NCBI RefSeq assembly: GCF_020520425.1
Contig: NC_079489.1
Location: 98,064,810-98,128,809 of the forward strand
Direction: 5' to 3'
DNA length: 64,000 bases
Origin: Spinacia oleracea
Lineage: Eukaryota; Streptophyta; Magnoliopsida; Caryophyllales; Amaranthaceae
Within the stretch, counting starts at the first letter, position 1. Every line of letters starts with the position of its first letter. This document shows positions 45,721 through 57,660 of the stretch, piece by piece. Under the pieces are notes generated by a model that saw nothing but the letters and a program-made list of their open reading frames with translations, was not told the origin of the DNA and searched no databases. Position numbers and translations under genes: made by a program.

Positions 45721-46091
45721 AAGTCCTAGTATAAAGAGTCAACTTCCACCAAAGAATAAAGGCTCCTCACAAACACTTCCAACGGGTTGCAAATCCCGAA
45801 TACAAGTACAAAATCCAAAATTCCCGAATCTTTGGAGTGGCACTTAGAGTCAAGTCTAGGTCTCATTCATTGCATGCATATCATATCATGTGCCGGGAAG
45901 TTCAAGTGCTAAAGTTCTAAATCATGTGGTGTGTCCAAACTAGGAGTCCAAGAATCTTGTGGGTTCGCCGAAGAGGAGAGAGGTTGAAAAGAACTCCATC
46001 AGCCCTAGCCTCACTCATAGCCGGCATCAAACGAGCAGCCAGTTCATCTCCTACAAATCAAACTTCCAGTCCCTTTCAAGAATCAGCCCAA

Positions 46092-46228
46092 ATGTCTACC
46101 CCCGATCAACTCACCCAGCTCATAGCAGTTGTCGCCAGTCTCAGCACCAATGTGGAGAGCATAAGCAACCGACTCGGTATTGTGGAGCAGGCGGCACCCA
46201 CCGATGACCTAACCAAAAAAGATCTCTG
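46092..46228 (+). pseudogene. Tat-like gag N-terminal remnant
   Basis: Starts MSTPDQLTQLIAVVASLS and continues NVESISNRLGIVEQ, a helical, coiled-coil-like gag start. It stops at TGA 46227, and the rest of gag is not present before the pol remnant at 46243. Confidence 0.55.
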
Positions 46229-46242
46229 ATCCAAATGGCAAA

Positions 46243-47037
46243 ATGTTCAAGATTACTGTGGGCGAAGGATCTATGATGAGCAAGTCCGAGTCAGGGGATG
46301 AGTCTGGATCCGAGTCTAGTAACGAGTCTAAGAGTTTAAGACTAGAGTCTTGCATCAATCAAGAGCCTCTAAAGGCCGAGCTTCAAGTCAAAACAGTCGA
46401 TGTAATGATTGCAGATTTCAATAACACTTCAATTTCTACTTACTATTCGAGTTCTAATTCAAAACACAATCCTAATCCAAACAATTTTCCTTCACAAGAA
46501 GCTGACCTTGAAATTCTAAAAGCTGTCCAAAATCATGAAAACAGGACGCCCATAATTGAGGAAACAGAAAAAATCAACCTTTCTAACAACAGTGATTCAA
46601 AACCAGTTCAGAATGGCTTAACTCTTTCTCAAGCAGAGCGGGATGATCTTATTAAGCTACTTTTAGAGTACATAGACGTGTTCGCATGGTCCTATCATGA
46701 TATTCCAGGGGTTGATCCAAACATCGGTCAGCATACAATTCCCCTCATTCCAGGTTCAAAGCCCATCAAGCAGAAACTCCGTTGCATGAAACCGGACGTT
46801 TCCCTCAAAATTCAAGAAGAGGTCTCTAAGCAGCTAGAGGCCTTGTTTATTCAAGAGTCCAAGTATCCAGATCTTTCAAGGTATTGGGTTCCAAGCAAGT
46901 GTCCCAATTCATTCAAGAAAACATTATATGCATATATGGTGTTCCTCACAAGTTCATCAGTGACCAGGGAACCCATTTCCAAGGAGAATGTGAAAACCCA
47001 TTCAACAAGTACAAGATTCAAAATTCAAGTTCTATAA
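46243..47037 (+). pseudogene. Tat-like pol remnant: RT N-terminus joined to integrase
   Basis: The first part is a Ser/Asn-rich linker, then the pre-RT module ERDDLIKLLLEYIDVFAWSY, GVDPNIGQHTIPL, P-I-K-Q-K-L-R, which precedes RT in Tat elements. After Q-E-S-K-Y-P the sequence switches to integrase: FIQENIICIYGVPHKFISDQ in the adjoining frame (46884-47010). RT catalytic blocks, RNase H and the integrase HHCC module are absent, implying a deletion of roughly 2 kb by comparison with the family. Confidence 0.75.
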
Positions 47038-47209
47038 TCTCTAACCGAGCAAGGCATCTACAATTCAAAAGTACAAAATTCAAGTTACAAACTCCAAATG
47101 TTCAAGTTCTAGAAACATATACAAGCTTCAATAGTTCAAACTTCAAAAGGGGATATCGTATAATCTTCAATACAACAATCCCAACGGGTCCATGCTCCGG
47201 GAAATTCAA
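47022..47209. repeat. 188-bp low-complexity insertion in the integrase frame
   Basis: Integrase reads up to AACAAGTACAAGATTCAA and resumes at ATTCAACATCATCGC; the six bases ATTCAA flank the extra segment. The inserted DNA is TTCAAA-rich like the leader and spacer DNA of the element. It interrupts the core between the second and third catalytic residues. Confidence 0.65.
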
Positions 47210-47805
47210 CATCATCGCTCTTCGCCTTATCGCCCACAAACCAATGGAGCAGTCGAAGCAGCCAACAAGAATGTCAAGACCATCATCATGAAAATGACTA
47301 CCAATTACAAGGACTGGCCCCAGAAGCTGCACTTCGCATTGTGGGGGTATCGAACTTCAATTCGCACTTCAACTGGTGCAACCCCATTCTCATTTGTCTA
47401 TGGAATGGAGGCAGTACAACCTATCGAGCTGGAGATACCTTCTCTAAGGATAATCCTCGAAAGCAAAATCCAAGAAGCTGCATGGGTACAAGCAAGATAT
47501 GACAAGCTAATCATGCTCGATGAGCGTCGACTTCAGGCGGCTCACCATGTACAAGTCTATCAGCGCCGAGTGACCAAACATTTCAACAAGAGGGTCAGAA
47601 CCCGAAACATCAAGGAAGGCGAGCTTGTCCCGAAAGCCCTTCGCAAAAGCATCATGGACCCAAGGGGAAAATTCAAACCCAACTGGGTAGGCCCATACAT
47701 TGTCAAGAAGATCCTCTCCGGGTAAGCAGTCAAACTAACAGACGTCGATGGAACAGAAGTCAGATCTCTGACCAACCTCGATCAACTCAAGAAGTTCTAT
47801 GTCTA
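47195..47805 (+). pseudogene. Tat-like integrase C-terminal half
   Basis: HHRSSPYRPQTNGAVEAANK contains the catalytic E of the D,D,E triad. Then come FALWGYRTSIRTSTGATPF, YGMEAVQPIELEIPS and the C-terminal module (GKFKPNWVGPYIVKKILSG). A TAA at about 47723 replaces one residue before AVKLTDVDGTEV, and the natural end is F-Y-V-stop near 47805. Confidence 0.82.
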
Positions 47806-48314
47806 AGTTCCATGTTCGAATTCAAGAATTCAATTCAAAGTTCTGTAAGGTAGTCAGAACTACGTTCGGCCTGATTCCTTAACGGGACACGTAGGCAACC
47901 TCATTCCGAGGCCCGGCCGCTTTAATACAAATAAAATTCAAAATTTCCTCAATTAAGGGCATCCTAAAAATCAAATCAAACTCAAAATTCAAAATCTAAT
48001 TGTTGTTGTCTTTATTCCAAATGTGCCAATTTCAAAGCAAAGCATGTTCAAGCGGAATTTAACATAATAACTTTTTATTTTACTCTAAGGCCTTCAAAGC
48101 TAATTCAAATACAATGTTCGGATCAAGTGAAGCAAAGTTCAAAAGCCTTTTTACTTCCTAAACACATTTTCTAAACACATCTTCCAAACACATTCTTCAA
48201 ACACAATTCCTTCTAGTACAATTCAAACACATTCAGCCTACAAAGATCTAGGGTCGGGCGACTATGCTCTTGAGTCCTTGCACCTTGAGTACTATCCCCC
48301 GGCTCCTCCTACAA

Positions 48315-49692
48315 TCAATCATCAATCTTCCCCTTGCCCAAGCGGCGGGAGAAGGAACTTGCAAGCCTTCCAAAACGAGAGGATGACGAACCTCCTTTGG
48401 ACTCAGATCGGTCAAGCACTGGACGGGCCACACTCCCGTCACCTTCTTCATAATCAGTTGATGCAGGGCGTCTAGCTCTAGAACCTCGGACTCTAGCTGG
48501 TCCGGAGACAGGAATGTCCCCCTGGCTTGGGCTTTTCATCCATATAATATACCCCGCAGACAGAGTAATTGACTCAGGTGGGAACAGAACACTCAAGAAT
48601 GGTTTGGCGACCCAATACCGCCTCCAAACTTCAAGTCGATTTGCATTCAACGCAACAGGTTTCAGGCTCTCTTCAGCACAATCTGGGACTTCTTGTTTCA
48701 AGCCATACTGTCTCATCACTCTAGCAGGCGAGTAGAAGACTAGCATTGTGAGGCTTGGCACCCTCAAAGCAGTAGAACCAGGGGCATGTCTCATGGAAGC
48801 AATTCCCCACCAAGGAACTACCCACCTTATACAAGATTCAATCCCAGAGAGTGCGCTTCGCCACTCGTCCAATGAAAGTCGGCCATACATCATGGGCCAC
48901 ACGGTGAACCCTTTTCTATTATAGCTCTCCATGTTCTCCGGTGGTGCCACCAGCATGAGCCTCTCCATAAGCCAAACCTTGGGGAGTATACAAGAAATGA
49001 ATTTCAAAATTCAACATTCAAAATTCAAATACAAGTACAAATTCAACATACAAGAAGGCTCCAGATCCTTACTTGGAGTAATACCGGACTTCCCGACGAC
49101 AAAGAGGAGGGGTCTGACTTCAGCATGTCAAGGCCCATCAATGTTTCGCCAATCACAAGCGGTATTGGGTCCCGGCCACTAGCAAACTTCTCTACAAACT
49201 CTATTAGGGAGGCATCACCATTGCCAAACCCCTGCTTCGAAAAGAAGAAGCGAGCAAAAATACAAAAACTCAAGGCCCTCAAGTGGAAAACCTTGGGAAC
49301 ATCAAGCCCAGCAAAGTAGGAGACAAGGAGGGACAAGTCCACCCCTCTGCCGTATACAACAGCACTCAAAAGTGGGGGCTTCAAGCCCAAATATCTTTCA
49401 AAGCCCAAGAAAAATGTTCTTCAACACTAGGCATGCATGGCTCCGACATAATGGGCCACCCCAATATGGAGCTAAACTCTTCAGGGAGGGGACATACCTC
49501 ATTATTCCCAAAGCGGAAGACATGATGATTCGGATCCCAAGCCTCCAAAGCAGCAAGAATGAAGTGCAAATCCAGCTTTACAAACCGGAAGGAGGCGAGC
49601 ACCCCAAGATGCATGCCATCGAGCTACCTTTTCTCCAATTTGCCTAGCGAACCAAGCCAAGAGTTCAAGGCATTTTCAAAGAACATAGCCAT
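48315..49692 (-). pseudogene. Antisense accessory reading frame of the Tat-like element
   Basis: Minus-strand protein in pieces. The start is M-A-M-F-F-E-N-A-L-N-S-W-L at 49692, with a TAG after E-K-R. Next are FVKLDLHFILAALEAWDPNH, FGNNEVCPLPEEFSSILGWP (49614-49381), a frame change near 49395, and GRGVDLSLLVSYFAGLDVPK (to about 49070). An intron-like gap and a final exon (49000-48315) with LPKVWLMERLMLVAPP and W-R-R-Y-W-V-A-K-P-F follow. The pattern resembles the DUF7745 / plant mobile-domain-like proteins encoded antisense between integrase and the 3' LTR in Tat-group elements. The role is unknown; family assignment is from memory of the motif. Confidence 0.55.
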
Positions 49693-50130
49693 ATTCTCTC
49701 TTCTTTTTCGTGAGGAAGTAGTATGCAAGGAATAGCAGGGAAGGATTGATGTAAAGAATGATCCGACAAGCTCCCTATTTATACAAGAGTCGGCTTGCAC
49801 GACAGCACGCTGGCGCCAGGCGCCTTGTCCTGCGCCAGGCATAGGGGCCCACAACGAAGAACGAGGCCACCGTCCTCTTTTATGGTTCCGAGTACACACT
49901 CTTTAGTGTTTCGGACATCAGAGTATAACCTCCATTATTCAAGATTCCAAAGCCGCAAGCCGCGCAAATTCAAGCAGTCCGGATCAACGCTTCGGGCAGA
50001 TTTCGGTTCAGTTTATTCAAAATTCAAGCATTCTAGTCCTAGATCGGCGTTCTAAGTCGAGTCTGCATATGCATAAGTAAAAGTTGAATATACTTTGACT
50101 TGCGCTTTTTCTTACCAAAAAACCTCAGTC

Positions 50131-50142
50131 AAAGTGGGGGCT
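50131..50142 (+). promoter_or_regulatory. Polypurine-like tract
   Basis: AAAGTGGGGGCT resembles the tract before Tat 3' LTRs, but what follows (TATAGTGGGTACATACACCC) does not match the 5' LTR start. Confidence 0.4.
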
Positions 50143-50267
50143 TATAGTGGGTACATACACCCGAAAAAATGGGCAAATTAAACCAAGAGAAGGAAAGAAA
50201 AGAAAAAAAATTAATAGTTGTGGTTGAGAGGTTTCGAAGAGGCGATCACCTCACCTCCTTCGACACC

Positions 50268-51648
50268 ATGGGAAGACCTCGAAAGAACCATGGAAAATCT
50301 TCTGGAAAACAACCGAATAAGAATAAGGATGCTCTCACTAAGCCTATTACTCGTGCATCCTCGAAGAACACTCAACCTCCTTCAATGGTGGATGATGATG
50401 CAATTTCGGAGGGTTCGATTTCAGACCCAGACCCGAGTTTATTGGAACTAGAAATTCTCACCCCCAAATCTTCACTGGCTGCTTTGCAAATGCGTTCACA
50501 GGTGCGTAATGAATTTCATGCTTGGATTAATAGAGTTGAATCTGGACATGATATTCGTACCCATTTTTCTTCGAACTTAAAATTTGGCGAGAATGGGGGT
50601 AATGGGTCTAGGATTGATCATTCTCGCAATTGTGAACCTGTGATTATGCATTCTTGTGATAATGATGAACATGTCCATGTTGATTCTAATGAAACTGTTG
50701 TGATTGAGAATTCCCCTGTTCCATCCCCTGTTACAATTAGACTTGAAGATATTGAGGATGAGATTGCTTTTTGGCAATCAGCTATTGTGTGCTATGTGTT
50801 GGGAGCTAATCCTCCTCAACATGTGATGGAAGGATTTGTGCATAGAATCTGGGGGGAAATGGGGGTGGACAAGGTTGCTTTGATTGGAAAAGGCATTTAT
50901 GTTGTCCGATTCACTACAATGGAGAACTATCACAACATCCTTCAGGGGAATGCTTACTTTTTTGACAAAAAACCTTTGATTGTTAAACCTTGGTTTGCAG
51001 ATGTCAACTATGCAAAAGACCCTGTGAAACAAGTCCCATTATGGATCACACTTCCTGGGTTAGATGTTAAGTATTGGGGGGAAAAAAAGTCTGTTCAAGA
51101 TAGCTGGTCAGGTGGGGAAAGCCATTAGAGTGGACCAAGCTACTAAGAATAGAGACAAGTTGATGTTTGCCAAGGTTCTAGTTGAGGCAAATATTGGTCA
51201 GTTGTGTCCTAAACAGATTCAATTTGTCAATGAGAAAGGTCATGTAGTTGATCAACCTGTGGAATATGATTGGCTTCCAATCTTATGCTCTCACTATAGA
51301 GGGTTTGGTCATGAGAGTACACTTTGCTCTAAAGTTTTGGAGCCCCCACAGAGGAAGGTATGGGTACCTAAACCTATACAGCAGGCAAGGGTGGTGAATG
51401 CCCCAATACAAACACATGAGGATGAGACTACCATGGCTCAAGGGGAAGGTACACATGGTGTGGTTGCTACTGATGGGTTTGTGCAGGCCACCTCTTTCAG
51501 TAAGCAGCAATGCCAGCAACTGAAGCCAGTTAACACAAGAAATAGCTTCCAGATTCTCAACATGGATGATTATGATGAAGTTGAGACTGTAATGGATGAA
51601 GAAAGTCTGTTGGACCAGGGGTTGATGACCCCTAGATCCAATGGATAG
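50268..51648 (+). pseudogene. LINE ORF1 (DUF4283 plus zinc knuckle)
   Basis: The likely start is ATG 50268 (MGRPRKN); an earlier in-frame ATG at 50169 lies outside the LINE. A basic, Ser-rich head precedes a DUF4283-type RNA-binding fold (F-W-Q-S-A-I-V-C-Y-V-L-G-A-N-P-P, VVRFTTMENYHNIL, P-L-I-V-K-P-W). A frame slip in the GGGGGGAAAAAAA run near 51077 separates it from the second part, which holds a zinc-knuckle-like C-S-H-Y-R-G-F-G-H-E-S-T-L-C with Tyr where the second Cys is expected. It ends at TAG 51646, overlapping ORF2 by five bases. Confidence 0.82.
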
Positions 51649-54600
51649 TATCTTGAGCTGGAACATCAGGGGGCTAAATAGGAAAGTAAAACAAAATGAA
51701 GTGAGGAGATTCATTCACACTCACAGAATAAAACTGGTTAGCCTCCTGGAAACATAGGTGAAGAGGCCTAAATTGGGTGATCTTTACCTGAATGTTTGTC
51801 CTGGTTGGAGCTTCACCACCAATGTGAACCATTCTACCTCTGGTAGAATCATCTTAGCATGGGATCCTAATACTTTTACAGTGAATATTGAGGCTATGAG
51901 TAGCCAACATATTAATTGTTTTATCACCCCTAGAAGTACTGGTACTGGTTTCTTTGGAACTTTTATCTATGGCATGAATGATATGAAGGATAGAGTCCCT
52001 CTGTGGAATGCCTTGATTCAGATTGCTGACCACTGCACTCAACCTTGGGTCATTATGGGTGATTTTAATGCCCTAATGGACATAGATGATAGAGTTGGTG
52101 CACCAGTTAGAATTAGGGAAATTCAACCTATGAGATCTTGCATGGCCTACTGTAACCTTTCCACAATTAAAACTATGGGGAGACAATTTCTTGGAGCAAT
52201 AAATAGGTGGGGGAGGATAGGGTTCTTTCCAGAATTGACAGAGTTCTGTCAAACACAAGTTGGACTTATTTGTTTCCTAATGTGGAGGCTCATATCTTAC
52301 CTGAGGGTATGTTTGATCACTGTCCAATGGTTCTTAAAAGTTACAATGACAATCCCATCAGAAGACCTTTTAGATTCTATAATATGTGGACTTGTGCAGA
52401 TAAGTTTATTGAGGTGGTCCAATGTAACTGGAATAAACATGTTCATGGGTGTCACATGTTTAGAATACTCCAGAGACTGAAATGGCTCAAGCTAGATCTG
52501 AAACTCCTTAACAAGGAGGGATTCAATGATGTGGAGGCTAATGACGTGAGAACCTATGCAGACCCGTTGACAAAACAAGCTATTCTTCATGCTAATCCTA
52601 GTGATGCTATTGCTGCTACAAAAGAGAAACAAGCTGCAGAAGCCTACAAGAGTGCACACCAGGTGTACATGTCCTTCTTGCAACAAATTGCCAAGATCCA
52701 GTGGCTTGAAAAGGGAGATGAGAACACCAGACTCTTCCATCAGAGTATAAAACAAAGAAGACAGCAGAATACCATTCACTCCATTCAGGATATGAATGAA
52801 AACTGGGTTAGAACACCTGATGGGGTAAAAAAGGCTTTTTCTCAGGTCTACAAAGATCTGTTCTGTAATAAGATGGACCAAAGGTGCCATGTCAACACTG
52901 CAATTATGAGTAGAGGCCCTAGACTCAATGATGCTCATAGGGCATTGTTAGATTGTAACTTCACCATGGATGATATCAAAGCTGTGTTATGGTCTATTCC
53001 TAACCATAAGGCACCTGACCTGGATGGTTACAATAGTCAATTTTACATTGCAACATGGCACATTGTGAAATATGATCTGCATAAAGCTATAACTGATTTC
53101 TTCTACACAGGCAAGATTCTCAAAGAACTCAATGTGACATCCATCACCTTGATTCCAAAACTGCCAGTTCTTGCTTCTGTAAGTGATTTCAGACCCATTG
53201 CTTGTTGCAACGTCATCTATAAATGCATCTCCAAACTTATTTATAGCAAGTTGAGTCAGGTTCTTCCTGATGTGATTTCTCACAATCAAGGTGCTTTTGT
53301 TTCTGGTAAATCCATTCTGCACAATGTCCTCATTTACCAGGATCTCATTAAGATGTATAATCAATCTCTGACTCAGCCTTGTTGCCTAATGAAGGTGGAT
53401 ATTAGGAAAGCTTATGACACTGTTGAGTGGACATTCATTGAGGAAGTCATGTTGGATCTTGGATTTCCCCCCTTTTTTGTTCAACTTATTATGACATGTC
53501 TCTCCACTACAAGATATTCTATCCTCATTAATGGTGAGCCAACTGACCTTATCCAGCCAAGAAGAGGGATAAGACAGGGGGATCCCCTCTCACCATTGCT
53601 TTTCACTCTCTGTATGGAATATTTCTCAAGATCCATGAAAACTGTTGGTGAATGTGCTCATTTTAAGTTTCACACCAGATGTAGATCCCTTCAGCGAACC
53701 ATTTATGCTTTGTTGATGATCTGCTGATGTTCTGTAATGGTAACATGCACTCTGTTGCCTTGCTACTGGAGGGGTTCCAAGTGTTTTCCAACACTACTGG
53801 GCTCGAAGCTAACCCAAGCAAGTCTTCTGTATACGGATGTGGTGTTGATAATTCTACAAAGCATGCCATTGGAACACTCTCTGGGTTCTCTTTTGGCACT
53901 CTCCCTCTCAAGTATTTAGGTGTTCCTATTAGTACAAAAAAGCTTCACATTGGTGAGTGTGATCAGCTTGTGGACAAAATGGTTTCTAGAATCAAAATTT
54001 GGAGTTCAAGACATCTCTCATTTGCAGGGAGGATTCAACTTGTTAATTCTGTGCTGATGAGTATAAGCATCTATTGGGGGCAGATCTTCATTCTCCCTAA
54101 CCCTGTTATCAGGAAAATTAATGTTGTGTAGGGCTTATCTTTGGTATGGAACCTATGATGACAGTAGGCCAGGTCCTGTGGCTTGGCATGTTCTTTTTGG
54201 TTCTAAAACTCAAGGGGGTCTTGGCTTCAGAAATTTAGCTCTCTGGAATCAAGCTGCAGTTGGGAAACTGGCTTGGGCCATAGCTCAAAAACAAGACAAC
54301 CTATGGGTGAAGTGGGTTCATGCAGTCTATGTGAAAAGAAGGAATTGGGTGGATTACAGTCCATCTATGGCAGCCAGTTGGGCTATGAAGTATATTTGCA
54401 AAGTGAAAAAAGAATGTTCTGACAGATTACATTCCATTTCTTGGTTCACTACTACTAGCTACTCTATCAAGGTAATTTATCAAAACCTGTGTAATCAGAT
54501 CCCAAAAGTCAACTGGCACTATTTTGTGTGGAATAGGTATACTCTACCCAAGAATAGAGTCACCATATGGCTTGCTCTCCAGGATAGACTTAAGACCAAG

Positions 54601-55008
54601 GAAAGACTCTACAGATATGGGGTTACTATAGATGAAACATGTGCTTTGTGTGGACATGACACTGAATCTAGTGCTCATCTGTTCTTCAATTGTCATTTTA
54701 GCAAGGAATGCAGTTCCATGGTGTTGGCTTGGCTTGGCTTCAATACCTCCAGGAAAAATCTCTTCACTCTTCTTAAGTGGATCCATAGATACTGCAAAAA
54801 CTCTTTTACCAAGAAAGTTACTTATGCTGTTGTTGCTTGTACTATGTACCAGATTTGGAAAGCTAGGAATCTAGCTATATGGGAACAGTCTGTTCCATCC
54901 ACAGCTTGTACTGTCAAAACTATTCAGTATATTGTTAAACATAGAGTAATGAGCATTCTTAGTCAGAAAGTTAAAGCTAGGGAAAGGGAGTGGCTTCTAG
55001 CCTCGTAA
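51644..55008 (+). pseudogene. LINE ORF2 (endonuclease, reverse transcriptase, zf-RVT)
   Basis: ATG 51644 starts the apurinic-type endonuclease (LSWNIRGLNRKVKQNEVR, LLET, then a TAG at about 51755; W-V-I-M-G-D-F-N later). A frame change near 52205 leads to R-I-D-R-V-L-S-N and F-D-H-C-P-M. RT is 53130-53700 with ITLIPK, FRPIACCNVIYKCISK, MKVDIRKAYDTVEW and RRGIRQGDPLSPLLF. The catalytic box F-V-D-D lies across a frameshift near 53710, with Val instead of the usual Ala. After another break at about 54121, the C-terminal zf-RVT zinc domain follows (WHYFVWNRYTLPKNRVTIWL, C-A-L-C-G-H-D ... H-L-F-F-N-C). Confidence 0.88.
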
Positions 55009-55444
55009 CTAGCTGGTCTGTTGCTCTCTTGAGCTTCTGTTTTTCTCAGTTTGAGCTTTGAGGGAGTCCTTCCTAGAAGGTTTGCCTCTCCTCTTTCTGA
55101 GTTGTTTGTTGGTGTTTAATATATAATATAGCTCCTTGCTTGCTTGGCAAAAAAAAGAAGGGCAAATTTTTTTACAAACTTTGCAAATTTTTCATGCATG
55201 CATATAGCTACAAATTTCAAAGCACACACAACGCATACAAAATTCAAATTTTCAACCATACAAGATTCAAAGATTCCAAACCTTGCAAGTTTCAAGTACA
55301 AAACCATCAAATAAAATCCAACTCAAGTCATACAAGATTCAAAATTTCAAGCCGTACAAAAGTCCAACCATACAAATCCATACAAATACAACCTGACCTA
55401 TACAAAATCAACCCAGGCAAGCTGGAACTCACTACCATGCAGGA

Positions 55445-57286
55445 TCAATCCGAGTCATCATCAGCTGTAATATCAACCATGGGCTCCTTGTTACTGTTCC
55501 GCCTCCTAAGGCGCTCCAAATCCCGATCCAGCTCTGTCCCAGGGGTACCAGGATCCTGCTCCGAGATACGAAGAGTACCGGGAGAACGGTAGGGTCCCTG
55601 ATGAGGGGAAGGGTACTGATAAGGCTGCTGCATCGCCATGAACTGGCGCTGTGTCTCGAACATCTGCGCCTAACGCATCCTCTCCATCTCCTGCCAGCAA
55701 GTCCAAGGATCTGCACTCCAAGGCTGAGGACCGCTCCCTCCGAAATAGTAACCGGGAGGAGGAACAAAAGGCCTCGAACTGCTTGCACCCCCAAAGGAAT
55801 GCCTGGTAGGATCAACATATACAAAAGGGGCAGCTTCCCAATCAGCATCAGAGTGCCTCTGATGAGTACCAGCATCTGACCCCTATCCTAGGTCCAAACT
55901 CGGTCCCTCCTGCCTCGAGGAAGTCTCCACCTGGGGCTCCCTATCAACGGAACCTCTGCGGCCTTGACGACGCTCCTATACAAAATATAAATTTCAAGAA
56001 TCAACATCCAAGTTCGAGTTTCCACAATACAAATTTAAAAATCAAGAAAAGCACCTCTCTGTCCCGGCCAGAAAGCTTCTGGGTCAGCTTGGCACAATGC
56101 CTCTTCAAAGAATCAATCAAAAGCATCCAGCGACGCACTCTCACCCGAGGCGCCTGCATAAAAAATTCAAGATCAATTCCCAGATACAAGATTAGTTTCA
56201 AGAAAATGCAACAGCACATACAGCTGCATAATGCTCGGGTACAACATCATACGATCTCCGGTGCGGAGGAGAAGCTACAGGGATGGTCACCTCCACCTGT
56301 TCCCCGTCCGAGTTCTCATAGCGGATGACCCTATCAGCATAGGGAATGTCCTCAGGATCAACCTCATCCTCCTACAAACATTCATACAATGATACAAAAT
56401 ATAAGAATACAATGATACAAGAATACAAGAATACAAGAATACAAGAATACAAGAATACAAGATACAAAGTTCAAGAGCTCACCGAAAGTACGAAGCGTAC
56501 TGGTGGAGCCAGCCTCCTCAAGAAGTCGTCATAGTTGCCCTTCCTTTGTACAAAGTCCCTCCTAGAGCGGCAAACAGCATCGCCCCTAGCATTCACATAG
56601 AGCCGGGCAAGCTCTTCATCCGGCGCCAACATGGACTCGGTGGGTCCTTGGGGACAATCCTATCCCCAGAATTGTGCTGAAAGGATACTCACTCCCCTAG
56701 ATACCACATGTGGCGATACACCCCCAGGAGCAAAACCCGCCGTCCAGCCAAGAAATGGGCACGAGCAGCCGAGGCAGGTACAGGCGCGTCAGCAAAAGGA
56801 CGCCACACCACCCACAGAGCAGACAACTCAGGCAACTATACAAGTACAAATACAAAAGAGAAAAATAGTACAAAAATATTACCTCATTAGCAGGTAAAAC
56901 TCTCCAAGCTCTGCGGGAGGCCGCTAGAGGCACCCTCCTGCACACCGCTCCTATCCAAGAAGCAGCATACGGGTAAGCCGCATTTCCAGTACGATCCGGC
57001 GCCAAACTCAGAAAGTGCTCGTACATCCAAATCTTTCAAGAAAGCAAGAAAAACATCAGTCAAGTTCAAAATACAAACAGACAAGTACAAGGCACAAAGT
57101 ATAAGGAGTCTTAAATACATCCAGCACACTCCACAGAGCAGCAATGCTCGGCTCACTCTCCGGCGCAGTCCGGGAGGCCCACTTCATCTCGTACAAGAGG
57201 TGGCTATATGCCAGACCACCCCAGCTGTAGCTCGAGACAACCCTCATGTCCTGCAGAGCTGACAAGAAGCTAATGTGCACCCAACT
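55445..57286 (-). pseudogene. Plant mobile domain (PMD) protein, 3' exons
   Basis: This continues the exon broken by the CACTA element (63259-62762). Minus-strand exons with GT...AG limits can be placed at about 57286-57119, 57032-56883, 56835-56483, 56371-56222, 56153-56055 and 55975-55445. The first gives WVHISFLSALQDM and the PMD motif SSYSWGGLAYSHLLYEM; the second gives Y-E-H-F-L-S-L-A-P. Later exons are acidic, then a basic helical part (RVRRWMLLIDSLKRHCAKL), then a Pro/Gln/Arg-rich tail ending DITADDDSD-stop. A TAG lies in the last exon before A-Q-M-F-E-T. Introns are rich in TACAAATTCAAA words. A second, decayed Tat-element antisense gene is as likely as a host gene. Confidence 0.65.
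56396..56466. repeat. 10-bp tandem repeat ACAAGAATAC in a PMD intron
   Basis: About six copies of the 10-base unit in a row, between exons of the minus-strand PMD pseudogene. Confidence 0.85.
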
Positions 57287-57660
57287 CACTAGTGGAAAAA
57301 ATACCTGTTGAGGGGGGAATTTTGGGCTTATTGAGGCGAACAAGGCCCGCTTCGACAGACGTGGCTTCAACAGCTCACATAGCTGTTGAGGCGGGCTTTG
57401 TTCGCCTCAACAGGTGGTCTGTTGTGGGGGGCTTTCAAAAGCCCGCCTCAACAGCCCAAAACCAAAGCGAAAAATAAGGACCTGTTGTGGGGGGCTTTAC
57501 AAAAGCCCGCCTCAATAGACACCTCTGTTGAGGCTCACTTCTTAAATGCCCCCCTCAACAGACCTGTATTCTTGCGCCAATACCTGTACATTGGCGCCAT
57601 AAATTCATATGTTGTCGAGGCGTACATTAAAAGCCCCCTTCAACAACATTTTTTTTTCCA
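57287..57660. repeat. CACTA left terminus with subterminal repeats
   Basis: At least seven variants of CTGTTGAGG(C/G)GGGCTTT and its reverse complement AAAGCCCGCCTCAACAG occur within 370 bases. In CACTA elements such repeats are binding sites for the TNPA-type protein. Open frames across this stretch are artefacts. Confidence 0.88.

Larger units (their letters stand above)
41059..50145 (+). mobile_element. Tat/Ogre-like Ty3/gypsy element, internally deleted; 3' LTR not found
   Basis: 5' LTR 41059-43124, primer site 43129-43146, a repeat-filled leader, gag and pol remnants, an integrase end, an antisense accessory frame and a polypurine-like AAAGTGGGGGCT at 50131. The primer site TGGCGACTCCGCTGGGGA, very long LTR and antisense frame after integrase fit the Tat/Ogre group. 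No second copy of the LTR start TGTAGACACC appears, so the right limit is uncertain. RT, RNase H and the start of integrase are lost by deletion. Confidence 0.75.
50180..55159 (+). mobile_element. LINE (L1-type non-LTR retrotransposon)
   Basis: Flanked by a 9-bp duplication GGGCAAATT (50171-50179 and 55160-55168). It has two overlapping reading frames in L1 order and a short A-rich 3' end (GGCAAAAAAAAGAA). The length, just under 5 kb, fits a full-length plant L1. It carries several frameshifts and at least one nonsense codon, so it is dead. Before insertion, the sequence ran from the end of the Tat-like element into the region before the PMD pseudogene. Confidence 0.93.

Noticed and set aside
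50143-50170. Start of the 3' LTR of the Tat-like element
   Set aside because: TATAGTGGGTACATACACCC after the polypurine-like tract does not match the 5' LTR start TGTAGACACC.
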